Shown here: in pieces, positions 43,165-51,875 of the stretch | Position numbering within the stretch: position 1 is the first letter of the stretch | How the letters are laid out: the number at the start of each line of letters is the position of its first letter | Assembly: GCA_018268675.1 (NCBI GenBank) | Contig: JAFDWB010000084.1 | Location: 186,001-250,000 of the forward strand | Direction of reading: 5' to 3' | Length of the DNA stretch: 64,000 nucleotides | Source of the DNA: Actinomycetota bacterium | GTDB taxonomy: Bacteria; Actinomycetota; Thermoleophilia; Solirubrobacterales; 70-9 | Position numbers and translations under genes: made by a program | The notes under the pieces: model-generated | Database searches by the model: none | Told to the model about the DNA's origin: nothing | The model's input: the letters and a program-made list of their open reading frames with translations, nothing else

Positions 43165-43764
43165 ATGAACACCACCGCTGAGACGCAGATCGTCCCCGAC
43201 CATCCGAACGGCCCGCGTGCCGATCTCCCCGGAGTCCCGCGCCGCACCATCATCACCCGCGATGGCGAGCGGATCCTGCGCGCCGAGCTCGAGCGCCTCC
43301 GGTGCGAGCTCGGGGGCGGCATGGCCGAACGCCTGCGAGAGGCACGCGGGTTCGGTGCCCCGGCGGACAATGACGAGTATCTCCAGATCCAGGAGGAGGA
43401 GGTCGTCATGGCCGTCCGCGCCGCCCGCCTCGATGAGTTGTTGCAGAGCGCCGAGGTGGTCGACGAGGGTCCGCTCGACGGTAGGGCGGCGGTCGGCACC
43501 ATCGTCGACGTCAAGGACGTCGAGAGCGGCGAACTCGCCGAACACGAGCTGGTCGGCGGCCACGAGGGGCCACGGGCGAATGCCGCCTCTGCCGCCTCGC
43601 CGATCGGCGAGGCTCTGATCGGTCGAACCGTGGGTGCCATCGTCGACGTGCACCTGCCCAAGGGTCGGAGACGGCGTCTTCAGATCCTTCGAATCCGATC
43701 CGCGCCGCCGACCGACTGCCTCCAAGGTCATCGACCGGAGGCGACCGGCCCGATCCCGGAGTGA
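43165..43764 (+). CDS. GreA/GreB-like transcription factor
   Basis: A 199-residue protein. The N-terminal coiled-coil half reads RAELERLRCELGGGMAERLREAR, then NDEYLQIQEEEVVMAVRAARLDELL, as in Gre factors, which insert a coiled coil into the RNA polymerase channel. The tip acidic residues are partly kept. The C-terminal FKBP-like domain has GTIVDVKDVESGE and SPIGEALIGRTVGAIVDVHLP. ATG 43165 has GAGGA about 9 nt upstream. The next gene is 11 nt downstream. Unusual Gre paralogues can regulate RNA polymerase under stress, which suits the DosR-like box. Confidence 0.82.
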   Translation: MNTTAETQIVPDHPNGPRADLPGVPRRTIITRDGERILRAELERLRCELGGGMAERLREARGFGAPADNDEYLQIQEEEVVMAVRAARLDELLQSAEVVDEGPLDGRAAVGTIVDVKDVESGELAEHELVGGHEGPRANAASAASPIGEALIGRTVGAIVDVHLPKGRRRRLQILRIRSAPPTDCLQGHRPEATGPIPE

Positions 43765-43775
43765 AAGGAGCCACG

Positions 43776-44639
43776 ATGTTCGAGAACGTGATCGTAGGAG
43801 TCGACGGTAGGAGCGGAGGCCGCGACGCCGCCGCGCTGGCCCGGCGCCTCCTGGATCCCCACGGACGGCTCACCCTGGTCCATGTCCACCTGGAAACCAC
43901 CGCCGTCGTCGTCCATGAATTCGACTCCTCGGCCCGGGAGGAGGCCCAGAGGCTGCTGCAGAGCGAACGGGAAGCAGTCGGTGGAGAAGCGGAAATCGCG
44001 CATGCCGGCGGAACCTCGGTGGCCGTGGGGTTGCATCGATTCGCCGAAGAACACAACTCCGATCTCCTCGTCGTCGGTGCCTCCCGCCGTGGCTTCGTCG
44101 GCCGGGTCCTGGCAGGTGACGACGCCCGTTCCTCGCTGCAAGGCGCCCCCTGCGCGGTAGCGGTTTCCCCTTCGGGATATGCCGACTCTCCAAACCCGAT
44201 CGAGGTCATCGGCGTGGGATACGACGATTCGGCCGAGAGCCAAGGTGCGCTCGCGAGTGCAGGCGATCTGGCCGGCGGCACCGAAGCCGAGCTACACGCC
44301 TTGATCCTCGTCGCGAGGATCCGGTTCGATGGCTCGCTCACCCCGATGAATGGCGTCATGGGGACCGACCCGCGCCTCACGGGGATCGCGCGCCGGCTGA
44401 GTCGACTCGATCGTGTAAGGGTGCGGCCGGCCTATGGGGTGCCCGTGGAGGAGCTCCGATCCTTCGGCAGCGAAGTGGACCTGCTGGTGCTCGGATCCGG
44501 CAGGCCAAAACCGGAAGGGCAGGTGGTTCTCGACCGGACGTCCAAGAGCCTCACTCGCTCTCCCGACTGCCCCGTGTTGGTCCTTCCTTCAGTCTCGGCC
44601 GACGACCGCGGTGGCCGTGCCTCGGTGGCGACCTTCTGA
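43776..44639 (+). CDS. Universal stress protein, two-domain
   Basis: A 287-residue protein with two tandem UspA-like domains: the first starts MFENVIVGVDGRSGGRDAA and the second near IEVIGVGYDDSAESQGAL. The first domain has LLVVGASRRGFVGRVLAGDDARSSLQGAPCAVAV and the second has LLVLGSGRPKPEGQVVLDRTSKSLTRSPDCPVLVL, the usual nucleotide-binding ends. ATG 43776 follows AAGGAG at good distance, and the residues before it are not conserved. It is probably co-transcribed with the GreA-like gene. Confidence 0.9.
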   Translation: MFENVIVGVDGRSGGRDAAALARRLLDPHGRLTLVHVHLETTAVVVHEFDSSAREEAQRLLQSEREAVGGEAEIAHAGGTSVAVGLHRFAEEHNSDLLVVGASRRGFVGRVLAGDDARSSLQGAPCAVAVSPSGYADSPNPIEVIGVGYDDSAESQGALASAGDLAGGTEAELHALILVARIRFDGSLTPMNGVMGTDPRLTGIARRLSRLDRVRVRPAYGVPVEELRSFGSEVDLLVLGSGRPKPEGQVVLDRTSKSLTRSPDCPVLVLPSVSADDRGGRASVATF

Positions 44640-44685
44640 TGAGGCGTCGGAGTCTCGCCTTTTCAAGGTACGAGCTGGCCTAGGC

Positions 44686-44710
44686 TTTTACCCATCATGA
44701 TTGTGTAAAG
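44686..44710. promoter_or_regulatory. Palindromic operator, site 11, before the sulfurtransferase operon
   Basis: Left arm TTTTACCCA, spacer TCATGAT, right arm TGTGTAAAG. It is 65 nt before the start at 44776. It is the only copy of this palindrome I found beyond 32 kb. Confidence 0.58.
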
Positions 44711-44775
44711 TCGTGGCGAGACCGAATCCTGATCGGAATCAAGGCAATAGCGACAGAAGACTCCTGGAGGCCGTG

Positions 44776-45618
44776 ATGAACTACGCCAAGGACGTGCTGG
44801 TGGACACCGACTGGGTCGCCGAGCACCTGGACGACGATTCGATCCGGATCGTCGAGGTCGACGAGGACCCCGCCCTTTACGCAAAGGGCCACATCCCTGG
44901 CGCTATCGGCTTCGACTGGAAGGCGGACCTCCAAGACCAGGTCGAACGTAACTTCCTCGGCCCGGAGGCCTTCGGCGGGCTGATGGGGAGCCGCGGCATC
45001 TCCAACGACCACACCGTGGTCCTCTACGGCGACCGCAACAACTGGTTTGCCGCCTACACGTACTGGTACTTCCGACATTACGGGCACGACAAGGTGAAGC
45101 TGATCGACGGCCCGCGCGAAAAGTGGGTCGCGGAGGGACGCGAGACGGTCGCCGATGTCCCGTCCTATCCGGCGGCGACTTTTGCCATCCACTCCAAGGA
45201 CTGCTCGATCCGCGCCTTCCGCGACGAGGTAGCGGCTGCGCTCGGCACGGCCACGCACCTGGTCGACGTGCGCAGCCCGCAGGAGTTCGCCGGCGAAGTG
45301 ATATCGCCCGCGGGCTATGAGCAGGAGGGGGCCCAACGCGGTGGCCACATTCCTGGCGCCGCATCGGTCCCCTGGTCCCAGGCGGTGGAAGAGGACGGGA
45401 CCTTCAAATCGGCCGACGAGTTGCGCGATCTGTACACCGCGAAGGGCGTGATCTCCGGTGACGACCCGATCATCGCCTACTGCCGGATCGGCGAGCGCTC
45501 GGCCCACACCTGGTTCGTTTTGCACGAGCTGCTCGGCGAGGAGAACGTCAAGAACTACGACGGTTCCTGGACGGAGTGGGGAAACCTGGTCGGTGCGCCG
45601 ATCGAGAAGGGCGCCTAG
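44776..45618 (+). CDS. Thiosulfate/3-mercaptopyruvate sulfurtransferase (CysA-like)
   Basis: A 280-residue double-rhodanese protein of the actinobacterial CysA type. The N-terminal half is inactive (DEDPALYAKGHIPGAIGFDW) and the C-terminal half has the catalytic Cys236 in AYCRIGERSAHTW. It moves sulfur from thiosulfate or mercaptopyruvate to acceptors such as cyanide, thiols or Fe-S assembly proteins. ATG 44776 has GGAGG upstream. The next two genes follow closely, forming a possible sulfur-amino-acid operon. Operator site 11 ties it to the Fe-S/NO regulon. Confidence 0.92.
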   Translation: MNYAKDVLVDTDWVAEHLDDDSIRIVEVDEDPALYAKGHIPGAIGFDWKADLQDQVERNFLGPEAFGGLMGSRGISNDHTVVLYGDRNNWFAAYTYWYFRHYGHDKVKLIDGPREKWVAEGRETVADVPSYPAATFAIHSKDCSIRAFRDEVAAALGTATHLVDVRSPQEFAGEVISPAGYEQEGAQRGGHIPGAASVPWSQAVEEDGTFKSADELRDLYTAKGVISGDDPIIAYCRIGERSAHTWFVLHELLGEENVKNYDGSWTEWGNLVGAPIEKGA

Positions 45619-45623
45619 AGCCT

Positions 45624-45854
45624 GTGCCTCGATTCAAGGTCATCTGTCGTGCGAACTTCAACGAAGAGGTCAGCGCCAGACTTGACGAGCAGGGGCTGTA
45701 CTGGTTCACGGGCGGTCGGGTGGAGACCGGATCGGGCCCGCGCCGCCGGCACCACCTCGAGATCGAAGCCCCGGACCGCGAGGAAGCCTTGAAGGCGATC
45801 CGCAAGGCCGTCGAGGACGCCGGCGGAGACGCCGGCGACCTCCACGTCGTCTAG
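45624..45854 (+). CDS. Hypothetical protein of 76 residues
   Basis: A small protein, MPRFKVICRANFNEEVSARL and further, with HHLEIEAPDREEALKAIRKAVEDAG near the C-terminus. It has a likely strand-helix-strand fold and looks like a small conserved actinobacterial protein. I do not recognise it. GTG 45624 lies 5 nt after the sulfurtransferase stop, which suggests coupling. Conserved pairing with CysA-type genes would support a role in sulfur transfer. Confidence 0.65.
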   Translation: MPRFKVICRANFNEEVSARLDEQGLYWFTGGRVETGSGPRRRHHLEIEAPDREEALKAIRKAVEDAGGDAGDLHVV

Positions 45855-45898
45855 GGCCGGCCGAAGGCCACTCAAATCGATCAAGGAGAAGTGATCTG

Positions 45899-48175
45899 TT
45901 GGCACGCACCGCCCTCCTGGGCCTACCCCGAATCGGACCCGACCGCGAGCTGAAGTTCGCCCTCGAGGCCTGCTGGGCCGGACACACCGTCGAGGCCGAA
46001 CTGGCGGAGACCGCCCGCGGGCTCCGCGCGGCGAACTGGAAGCTCGCCACCGCAGCCGGGATCGACGTCATCCCCTGCGGGGATTTCAGCCTCTACGACC
46101 ACGTTCTCGACACCGCCTGGGCGCTCGGCGCAATCCCGTCGCGCTTCGGCGCCCTCGACCGCGAAAGCGTCGCGGACTATTTCGTTCTCGCTCGAGGGAC
46201 CGCCGATGAGCGACCACTCGAGATGACCAAGTGGTTCGACACCAACTACCACTACTTGGTGCCTGAGCTGGAGCCCGACATGCGCTTCGAGCCGCGGGCC
46301 GACCACTGGACGGGTCCGCTGCGCGAGGCCGCCGAGCTGGGCGTCCAGGCGCGCCCTGTGGTCCTCGGCCCGCTCAGCCTCTTGCTGCTCTCGAAGGGAC
46401 TCGCCCGCCCGCTCGACCTCCTCGAGGATCTCGTCCCCGCCTACGCGGGGCTGCTCAACGCGCTGAGCGCAGCGGGTGCGACCGAGATTCAGATCGACGA
46501 GCCATGCCTGGCGCTCGACCGCGCGCCGTGGGAGCTCGTCGCCTTCGCGAATGCGTGGCGGGCGCTCACCGACGCCGCCGGCGGGACCGAGCTCTGCCTC
46601 GCCACCTACTTCGCCAGTCTCGACCCAGACGTCCTCGAGCGCCTCGCCACCCTGGCGCCGGCCGAGCTCCACCTCGACCTGGTCCGCGCGCCCGGGCAAC
46701 TCGGCCCGGCGCTTGAGGCCTTCGCCGACACTCCGACGAGGCTCTCGCTGGGCGTCATCGACGGCCGCAACGTCTGGATCGCCGACCCCGACCTGGCCCT
46801 CGACCGGATCGACGCGGCGATCACCGCACTCGGCTCCGAGCGGGTGACGATCGCGCCGTCCTGCTCGCTGTTGCACGTCCCGTACGAGGCGGCCCGCGAG
46901 GAGGGGATCGAACGGGAGGTCCGTCCATGGCTCGCCTTCTGCGTCGAGAAGCTCGAGGAGCTGAGAACCCTGGTCACGGCAGTCGGATCGGACGCCGACC
47001 GCGAGGAGGTGCTCGCTGACGGACGCGCGATCGTCTCGGCCCGGCGCACCTCGAGTCAGACCAACGAGCCGGCGGTGCGCGAGCGCGTCGGCGCGCTGTC
47101 GGTGGCTGACTACGACCGGCCGTCGCCATTCGAGGAGCGGCGGCCACTGCAGGCGGAACGTCTCGGCCTGCCCGAGCTGCCGACCACGACGATCGGCTCC
47201 TATCCGCAGACCGAGGCGATCCGCACCGCCCGGCGCGAGCTGCGCGAAGGCAAGCTCGACAGGTCCTCCTACCTCCAGTTCATCCGCTCCCAGGTCGACG
47301 AGGTGGTCGCCTTCCAGGAGGAGCTCGGCCTCGACGTATTCGTCCACGGCGAGCCTGAGCGCAACGACATGGTCGAGTACTTCGGCCAGCAGCTCGCCGG
47401 CTTCGCCTTCTCGGCCCACGGCTGGGTGCAGTCCTACGGCAGCCGCTGCGTGAAGCCGCCCATCCTCTTCGGCGACGTCTCACGTCCGACCGCGATGACC
47501 GTCGACTGGTGGCGCTACGCGCAGTCGCGCACCGCGAAGCCCATGAAGGGCATGCTGACCGGCCCCGTGACGATCTTGCAGTGGTCGTTCGTCCGCGATG
47601 ATCAGCCGCGTTCGGAGACCTGCACGCAGATCGCGCTGGCGATCCAGGACGAGGTACTCGACCTCGAGGCGGCGGGCGCACCTATCGTCCAGGTCGACGA
47701 GGCAGCGCTGCGCGAGGGGCTGCCGCTGCGAGCCGCCGAGCGCGACGACTACGTGCGGTGGGCGGTCGACTGCTTCCGCCTGGCGACCGCCCCGGCCCGG
47801 CCGGACACCCAGATCCACACTCACATGTGCTATTCGGAGTTCAACGAGATGATCGAGCACATCATCCGACTCGACGCCGACGTGCTGTCGATCGAGGCCT
47901 CTCGCTCCCGGATGGACGTGCTCGACGCGTTCACCGACGGCGTCACCTACCCGAACGAGATCGGGCCGGGCATCTACGACATCCACTCGCCGCGGGTGCC
48001 TTCGATCGAGGAGATCGAGGGGCTGCTCGAACTGGCCGAGCGGCGGATCGGCCGCGATCGACTCTGGGTCAATCCCGACTGCGGCTTGAAGACGCGCACG
48101 TGGAAAGAGGTACGCCCGGCCTTGGAAAACATGGTCGCCGCTGCCGAGCGGCGGCGGGCAGCAGTCGCAGTTTGA
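45899..48175 (+). CDS. metE: Cobalamin-independent methionine synthase
   Basis: A 758-residue MetE that transfers a methyl group from 5-methyltetrahydrofolate to homocysteine. The N-terminal half starts LGLPRIGPDRELKFALEACW and the C-terminal half has LPTTTIGSYPQTEAIR. The zinc ligands are in HTHMCYSEF and NPDCGLKTR. TTG 45899 is used because AAGGAG lies upstream and the reading starts right at the MetE N-terminus. No B12 riboswitch fits in the 44-bp gap before it. It ends just before the hairpin at 48181. Confidence 0.94.
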   Translation: MARTALLGLPRIGPDRELKFALEACWAGHTVEAELAETARGLRAANWKLATAAGIDVIPCGDFSLYDHVLDTAWALGAIPSRFGALDRESVADYFVLARGTADERPLEMTKWFDTNYHYLVPELEPDMRFEPRADHWTGPLREAAELGVQARPVVLGPLSLLLLSKGLARPLDLLEDLVPAYAGLLNALSAAGATEIQIDEPCLALDRAPWELVAFANAWRALTDAAGGTELCLATYFASLDPDVLERLATLAPAELHLDLVRAPGQLGPALEAFADTPTRLSLGVIDGRNVWIADPDLALDRIDAAITALGSERVTIAPSCSLLHVPYEAAREEGIEREVRPWLAFCVEKLEELRTLVTAVGSDADREEVLADGRAIVSARRTSSQTNEPAVRERVGALSVADYDRPSPFEERRPLQAERLGLPELPTTTIGSYPQTEAIRTARRELREGKLDRSSYLQFIRSQVDEVVAFQEELGLDVFVHGEPERNDMVEYFGQQLAGFAFSAHGWVQSYGSRCVKPPILFGDVSRPTAMTVDWWRYAQSRTAKPMKGMLTGPVTILQWSFVRDDQPRSETCTQIALAIQDEVLDLEAAGAPIVQVDEAALREGLPLRAAERDDYVRWAVDCFRLATAPARPDTQIHTHMCYSEFNEMIEHIIRLDADVLSIEASRSRMDVLDAFTDGVTYPNEIGPGIYDIHSPRVPSIEEIEGLLELAERRIGRDRLWVNPDCGLKTRTWKEVRPALENMVAAAERRRAAVAV

Positions 48176-48180
48176 CGCGG

Positions 48181-48203
48181 GGACGGCCTGCGTGAAGCCG
48201 TCC
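48181..48203 (+). terminator. Hairpin after metE
   Basis: GGACGGC and GCCGTCC form a perfect 7-bp stem with a 9-base loop, starting 5 nt after the metE stop. No T-run follows, so termination efficiency is uncertain. Confidence 0.55.
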
Positions 48204-48255
48204 GGCATCGGACCGACGGGCCTAAATAGGTCGTAACGCGATACTTTTTCACGGG

Positions 48256-49905
48256 ATGACCCCACCTCGCCCCCGCGACCTGAACCACCTCGGCGATTTC
48301 GCCGTGGTCCCTCGGATTCTCGCGATCGCCGGGCTCGCATTGCCGATCGGGGCACTCAGTGCCGGCGTGGCCTGGTGCCTGCTACGTCTGATCGGCCTGA
48401 TCACCAACCTCGTCTTCTACCAACGCCTCGGGACCGCCCTGGTGGCGCCCGGGGAAGGCCACCACTCCCCCCTTCTGATCCTCCTCGCGCCGATCTGCGG
48501 AGGGCTCGCGGTCGGCCTGATGGCGCGCTTCGGCACGGAGAAGATCCGCGGCCATGGGATTCCGGAGGCAATCGAGGCAATCCTGGTCTCCGGCAGCAAG
48601 GTGCAGCCACGTGTTGCCTTTTTGAAGCCGATCGCCTCGGCAGTGACGATCGGCACGGGGGGACCTTTCGGGGCCGAGGGCCCGATCATCATGACTGGGG
48701 GCGCTCTCGGCTCGATCTGGGCGCAGTTCCTCCACCTCACCGCCGATGAGCGAAAGACCCTCCTGGTCGCCGGCGCCGCGGCGGGGATGGCGGCCACGTT
48801 CAACGCCCCGCTCGCATCGGTCCTGCTGGCGGTCGAGCTACTCCTCTTCGAGTGGCGGCCGCGAAGCTTCATCCCGGTCGTGGCCGCGGTGGCGGTCGCG
48901 ACGATCGTACGGGTGCCGCTACTCGGGGGCGGCGCGATCTTCCCGATGCCCCCCGGCACGCTTCACCTCGATGCCGCCGTCTACGGTCTTTGCGTTGCCT
49001 CGGGCATCGCCGCCGGGCTCCTCGCCCTACTCGCGACCACCCTCGTCTATCTGTCCGAGGACACCTTCCAACGCCTGCCGCTCCACTGGATGTGGTGGCC
49101 CGCCATCGGCGGCGTCATCATCGGCGTCGGCGGTCTGATCGTCCCGCAGGCTCTGGGAGTCGGCTACAACGTGATCGAATCGGAGCTGAACGGGACGATC
49201 ACGACCGACCTGATCGTCGGCATCCTCATCGTCAAGACGCTGATCTGGTCGCTCTCCCTGGGCTCGGGAACCTCGGGCGGCGTGCTCGCGCCCATGCTGA
49301 TGATCGGCGGCGCCTTCGGCGGCCTCGAGGCGGCCATCTTCCCCCACGTCGGCACCGGATTCTGGCCCCTGGTGGGCCTGGCCGGGGTGCTCGGCGGGGT
49401 CATGCGCTCGCCTCTGACCGGGGTCGTCTTCGCCTTGGAGCTGACCCACCGCTATGAAGCCCTGCTGCCCCTGCTGATCGGGGCCACGGTCGCCTACGCG
49501 GTGTCGATCCTCATCCTTCGGCGCTCTGTCCTGACCGAGAAGATCGCCCGCCGGGGCCTGCACCTGACCCGCGAATACAGCGTCGATCCGCTCGAGGTGC
49601 TGTTCGTGGGCGACGTGATGAGCACCGTCTTCAGTCCCTCGGGAGGTTCAGCGGAGACGGTCGTCGCCCATGTGGACGACACCCTGCGGCACGTCGCCTA
49701 CGTGATGGCCGAGCACGGCGTGACCGATCTCCCCGTGGTGGACCGTGAGGATCACACCGAGGTCGTCGGGACGATCACGCTGGAGCAGCTTCTCCAAGGG
49801 CGTCTGCGCGACCTCCAGGAGGAACGCCACAGCGAACGCGTCCTGCGGCCTGGTGACATGATCGGCCTAGGCCGGGCCACCGCGACGAAGGAGACCGTCC
49901 GATAG
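48256..49905 (+). CDS. ClC-family chloride channel/transporter with CBS domains
   Basis: A 549-residue ClC protein with about ten membrane helices. Ion-path motifs are GHGIPEAIEAI, GTGGPFGAEGPII with the gating Glu141, and GSGTSGGVLAP. The cytoplasmic C-terminus from about residue 450 has a CBS pair (DVMSTVFSP, MAEHGVTDLPVVDR, GTITLEQLL) that may bind nucleotides. ATG 48256 is used. A partial DosR-like box (ACGGG-CCTAAATA-GGTCG) lies 22 nt upstream. The following MarR gene starts directly after its stop. Confidence 0.92.
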   Translation: MTPPRPRDLNHLGDFAVVPRILAIAGLALPIGALSAGVAWCLLRLIGLITNLVFYQRLGTALVAPGEGHHSPLLILLAPICGGLAVGLMARFGTEKIRGHGIPEAIEAILVSGSKVQPRVAFLKPIASAVTIGTGGPFGAEGPIIMTGGALGSIWAQFLHLTADERKTLLVAGAAAGMAATFNAPLASVLLAVELLLFEWRPRSFIPVVAAVAVATIVRVPLLGGGAIFPMPPGTLHLDAAVYGLCVASGIAAGLLALLATTLVYLSEDTFQRLPLHWMWWPAIGGVIIGVGGLIVPQALGVGYNVIESELNGTITTDLIVGILIVKTLIWSLSLGSGTSGGVLAPMLMIGGAFGGLEAAIFPHVGTGFWPLVGLAGVLGGVMRSPLTGVVFALELTHRYEALLPLLIGATVAYAVSILILRRSVLTEKIARRGLHLTREYSVDPLEVLFVGDVMSTVFSPSGGSAETVVAHVDDTLRHVAYVMAEHGVTDLPVVDREDHTEVVGTITLEQLLQGRLRDLQEERHSERVLRPGDMIGLGRATATKETVR

Positions 49906-50298
49906 ATGACACCGATGTCGGATGACGACTACGCGAATCTGCTGGAGTTCCGGTCAGCCCTACGGCGATTCCTACATTGGAGCGAGGAACAGGCCCGCGG
50001 CGAGGGGCTGGCGCCGAGCCAACACCAGCTCCTGCTCGCCGTGAAAGGCCACCGCGGTCCCGACGGACCGACGGTCGGGGAGGTCGCCGGGTATCTCGCG
50101 GTTCGTCATCACAGTGTCGTGGGACTCATCGACCGGGCCGAGAAGTCCGGCCTTGTCCGACGCGTCCAGGATTCCGACGACCACCGGGTCATCCGACTGC
50201 AACTGACCGCGACAGGGGATGAACTGATCAAGCGGCTGTCGCAGGTGCATCTGGAAGAGCTCCGTCGCTTCCGCGCGTTCCCGCTGCCCACGTCCTGA
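49906..50298 (+). CDS. MarR-family transcriptional regulator, second copy
   Basis: A 130-residue MarR protein related over its whole length to that at 4811-5266: both share LRRFLHWSEEQAR-like, HQLLLAVKGH and DSDDHRVIRLQLT-like segments. The ATG directly follows the ClC stop, so the genes form a pair. A second ATG at 49915 is possible. Its target may be the small palindrome at 50358, between it and atpB. Ligand unknown. Confidence 0.87.
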   Translation: MTPMSDDDYANLLEFRSALRRFLHWSEEQARGEGLAPSQHQLLLAVKGHRGPDGPTVGEVAGYLAVRHHSVVGLIDRAEKSGLVRRVQDSDDHRVIRLQLTATGDELIKRLSQVHLEELRRFRAFPLPTS

Positions 50299-50357
50299 CG
50301 CAACATCGAGAGGCACCGGCCGCCGTACCAGGACCCATGACGCGCTCATTCGAATAT

Positions 50358-50370
50358 ATCGTGTTACGAT
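50358..50370. promoter_or_regulatory. Small palindrome upstream of atpB
   Basis: ATCGT-GTT-ACGAT, an exact 5-bp inverted repeat in an AT-rich stretch, 105 nt before the atpB start. It could be a MarR-type operator. That is inference from position. Confidence 0.4.
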
Positions 50371-50475
50371 GTTTCAGATGAGCACGGGGTGCCATGACCA
50401 CTGCATCGAGGCCGACCTCCGAACAGTGGCACCGTCCACCTCACCGTCGGTATCGCCTCGGCGATCCTCGTCACC

Positions 50476-51384
50476 GTGAAGACCAAGACCAAGGTCGTGA
50501 TCGGCCTCGGCTCCTACCTGGCCATCGCGATCGCCCTGCTTCTGGTCTTCGGAAGCGACGGCAAGAACGAAGAGTTCAAGCCGCAGAACGAGTTCAAGCT
50601 TCCGGCCTGGGTTCACCTGAAGATCGGGCCGATCGACCTGTCGATCAATCGCGCGGTCTTCTATCTGACGCTGGCCAGTGTGCTGACGATCGTGACCATG
50701 GCATGGATTGCGAGAAAGATGCAGGAGCGGCCGAACCGTACGCAGGCCGCTGTCGAGATCGCCTACGAACTCGCCAAGAACAACATCACCCGCGACAACA
50801 TGCCGAGCGACGTGGCGACCCGTTGGTTCCCGTTCATCGGCGCCCTCTTCTTTTTTCTCCTGTTCTCGAACCTGGTCGGCTACCTGCCGTTGCCTACCAA
50901 CACCGGGGAGCACTTCAATGTCCTCGGCCTCGAAATCCCGACCTTCGCGGTCTACGCGGCGACGGCGAACATCTCGGTCCCGATCGTCCTCACCCTGGTG
51001 GTCTGGGTCAGCTACCACGTCGAAGGCGTCCGGGCGAAGGGGTTTGTCCCCTACCTGAAGAGCTGGCTGCCGCCGGGCCTGGAGAACATGAGCCCGATTG
51101 GCCGCGGCGCGATCTTCGTGATCGAGGTCGTCTCCCACTTCGTGCGCCTGATCAGCCTCTCCGTCCGACTCTTCGCCAACATCCTGGCCGGCCACCTGCT
51201 GCTCCTCTTCATGGGTGGTGGGCTCGCCGTTCTGCTGGGGATCGCCGCTTTGGGCGCGGTCACCTTCCCGCTCGCCTTCGTCTTCTTCATCTTCGAGGTC
51301 GCCCTCGTGGGCACGCTGCAGGCGTTCATCTTCGCGACTCTCAGTGCTATCTACATCGGCGCGGCCGCCTCTGACGCCCACTGA
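50476..51384 (+). CDS. atpB: F-type ATP synthase subunit a, orphan copy
   Basis: A 302-residue membrane protein. The essential stator arginine is Arg231 in SLSVRLFANILAGH, and FPFIGALFFFLLFSNLVGYLPLP matches subunit a. There are about six helices and a hydrophobic N-terminal segment. GTG 50476 is the first sensible start. None of the usual neighbours (atpE, atpF, atpI, atpHAGDC) is here, so the gene is separated from an atp operon. It may be a spare copy, a moved gene, or the main copy in a split operon. Confidence 0.9.
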   Translation: MKTKTKVVIGLGSYLAIAIALLLVFGSDGKNEEFKPQNEFKLPAWVHLKIGPIDLSINRAVFYLTLASVLTIVTMAWIARKMQERPNRTQAAVEIAYELAKNNITRDNMPSDVATRWFPFIGALFFFLLFSNLVGYLPLPTNTGEHFNVLGLEIPTFAVYAATANISVPIVLTLVVWVSYHVEGVRAKGFVPYLKSWLPPGLENMSPIGRGAIFVIEVVSHFVRLISLSVRLFANILAGHLLLLFMGGGLAVLLGIAALGAVTFPLAFVFFIFEVALVGTLQAFIFATLSAIYIGAAASDAH

Positions 51385-51875
51385 CAGCCTGAAAAGCGAG
51401 GCATCTCAACTGATGGTCGAGTTGCTCGTCACCGTCTCGCTCAGGGAGGCCATGCGGGTCCGAGGTGGCAACGAGGACAAGATGCGTGCGATATTCGTGG
51501 GGCAGGTGGAAGGTGGACTACAACCGCTCACTGCTCGAGAACCTAGGCATCGAGGTCGACGCTGCCGACCTCGCGTCGATGCCTCGGTCAAGGTCGGAAC
51601 GACCGTGCTCGCCGGCGGCAAGGCCACCGAGTAGAAGGGCGCCTGGCAGGGCCCGTGGCGTCATTCGTGGGGTCAAACGCCGCCCAACACCCCCGAACAG
51701 AGCCGATCGGCATGGACCTTGATTTCGCTGTACAAGCTGGAATCCGCTCTGCACTGGGACCTGCGCGGCATACGTGCGACGCTTCACACGCGAGAGGTCG
51801 CTGGTTCGAAACCACCCGTGCCCATCCCGGATGCCCCATCCGCAGTCGGTACGGCGCCGCCCGACCGGGCGTTCA
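51385..51875. other. Region without a convincing gene after atpB
   Basis: ORFs at 51413-51634 and 51465-51722 translate to unrelated-looking, low-quality protein. One stretch, VDYNRSLLENLGIEVDAADL, looks protein-like and may be a gene remnant. Near the right end is the tRNA-like 3' fragment at 51776-51824. Confidence 0.5.
51776..51824 (+). other. tRNA-like 3' fragment (possible attachment-site remnant)
   Basis: The segment ends with a T-arm-like structure: GCTGG, loop TTCGAAA, then CCACC (four of five pairs), followed by a 7-base acceptor-like strand CGTGCCC and an A. The preceding AGAGGTC looks like a variable loop. No matching 5' acceptor strand or D-arm is found upstream, so this is at most the 3' part of a tRNA. 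Such pieces are left by integrative elements. It may also be chance. Confidence 0.33.

Noticed and set aside
45855-45898. B12 riboswitch before metE
   Set aside because: The gap is only 44 bp and shows no B12-box. The gene seems co-transcribed with the sulfurtransferase.
48243-48256. CTTTTTCACGGG before the ClC gene as a twelfth Fe-S/NO operator
   Set aside because: Only the left half resembles the palindrome. There is no TGT-type right half at the correct spacing.
51776-51800. Selenocysteine or valine tRNA at 51.8 kb
   Set aside because: TCA or CAC could be read as an anticodon, but the anticodon stem pairs poorly and there is no D-arm or 5' acceptor strand. At most a 3' fragment is present.
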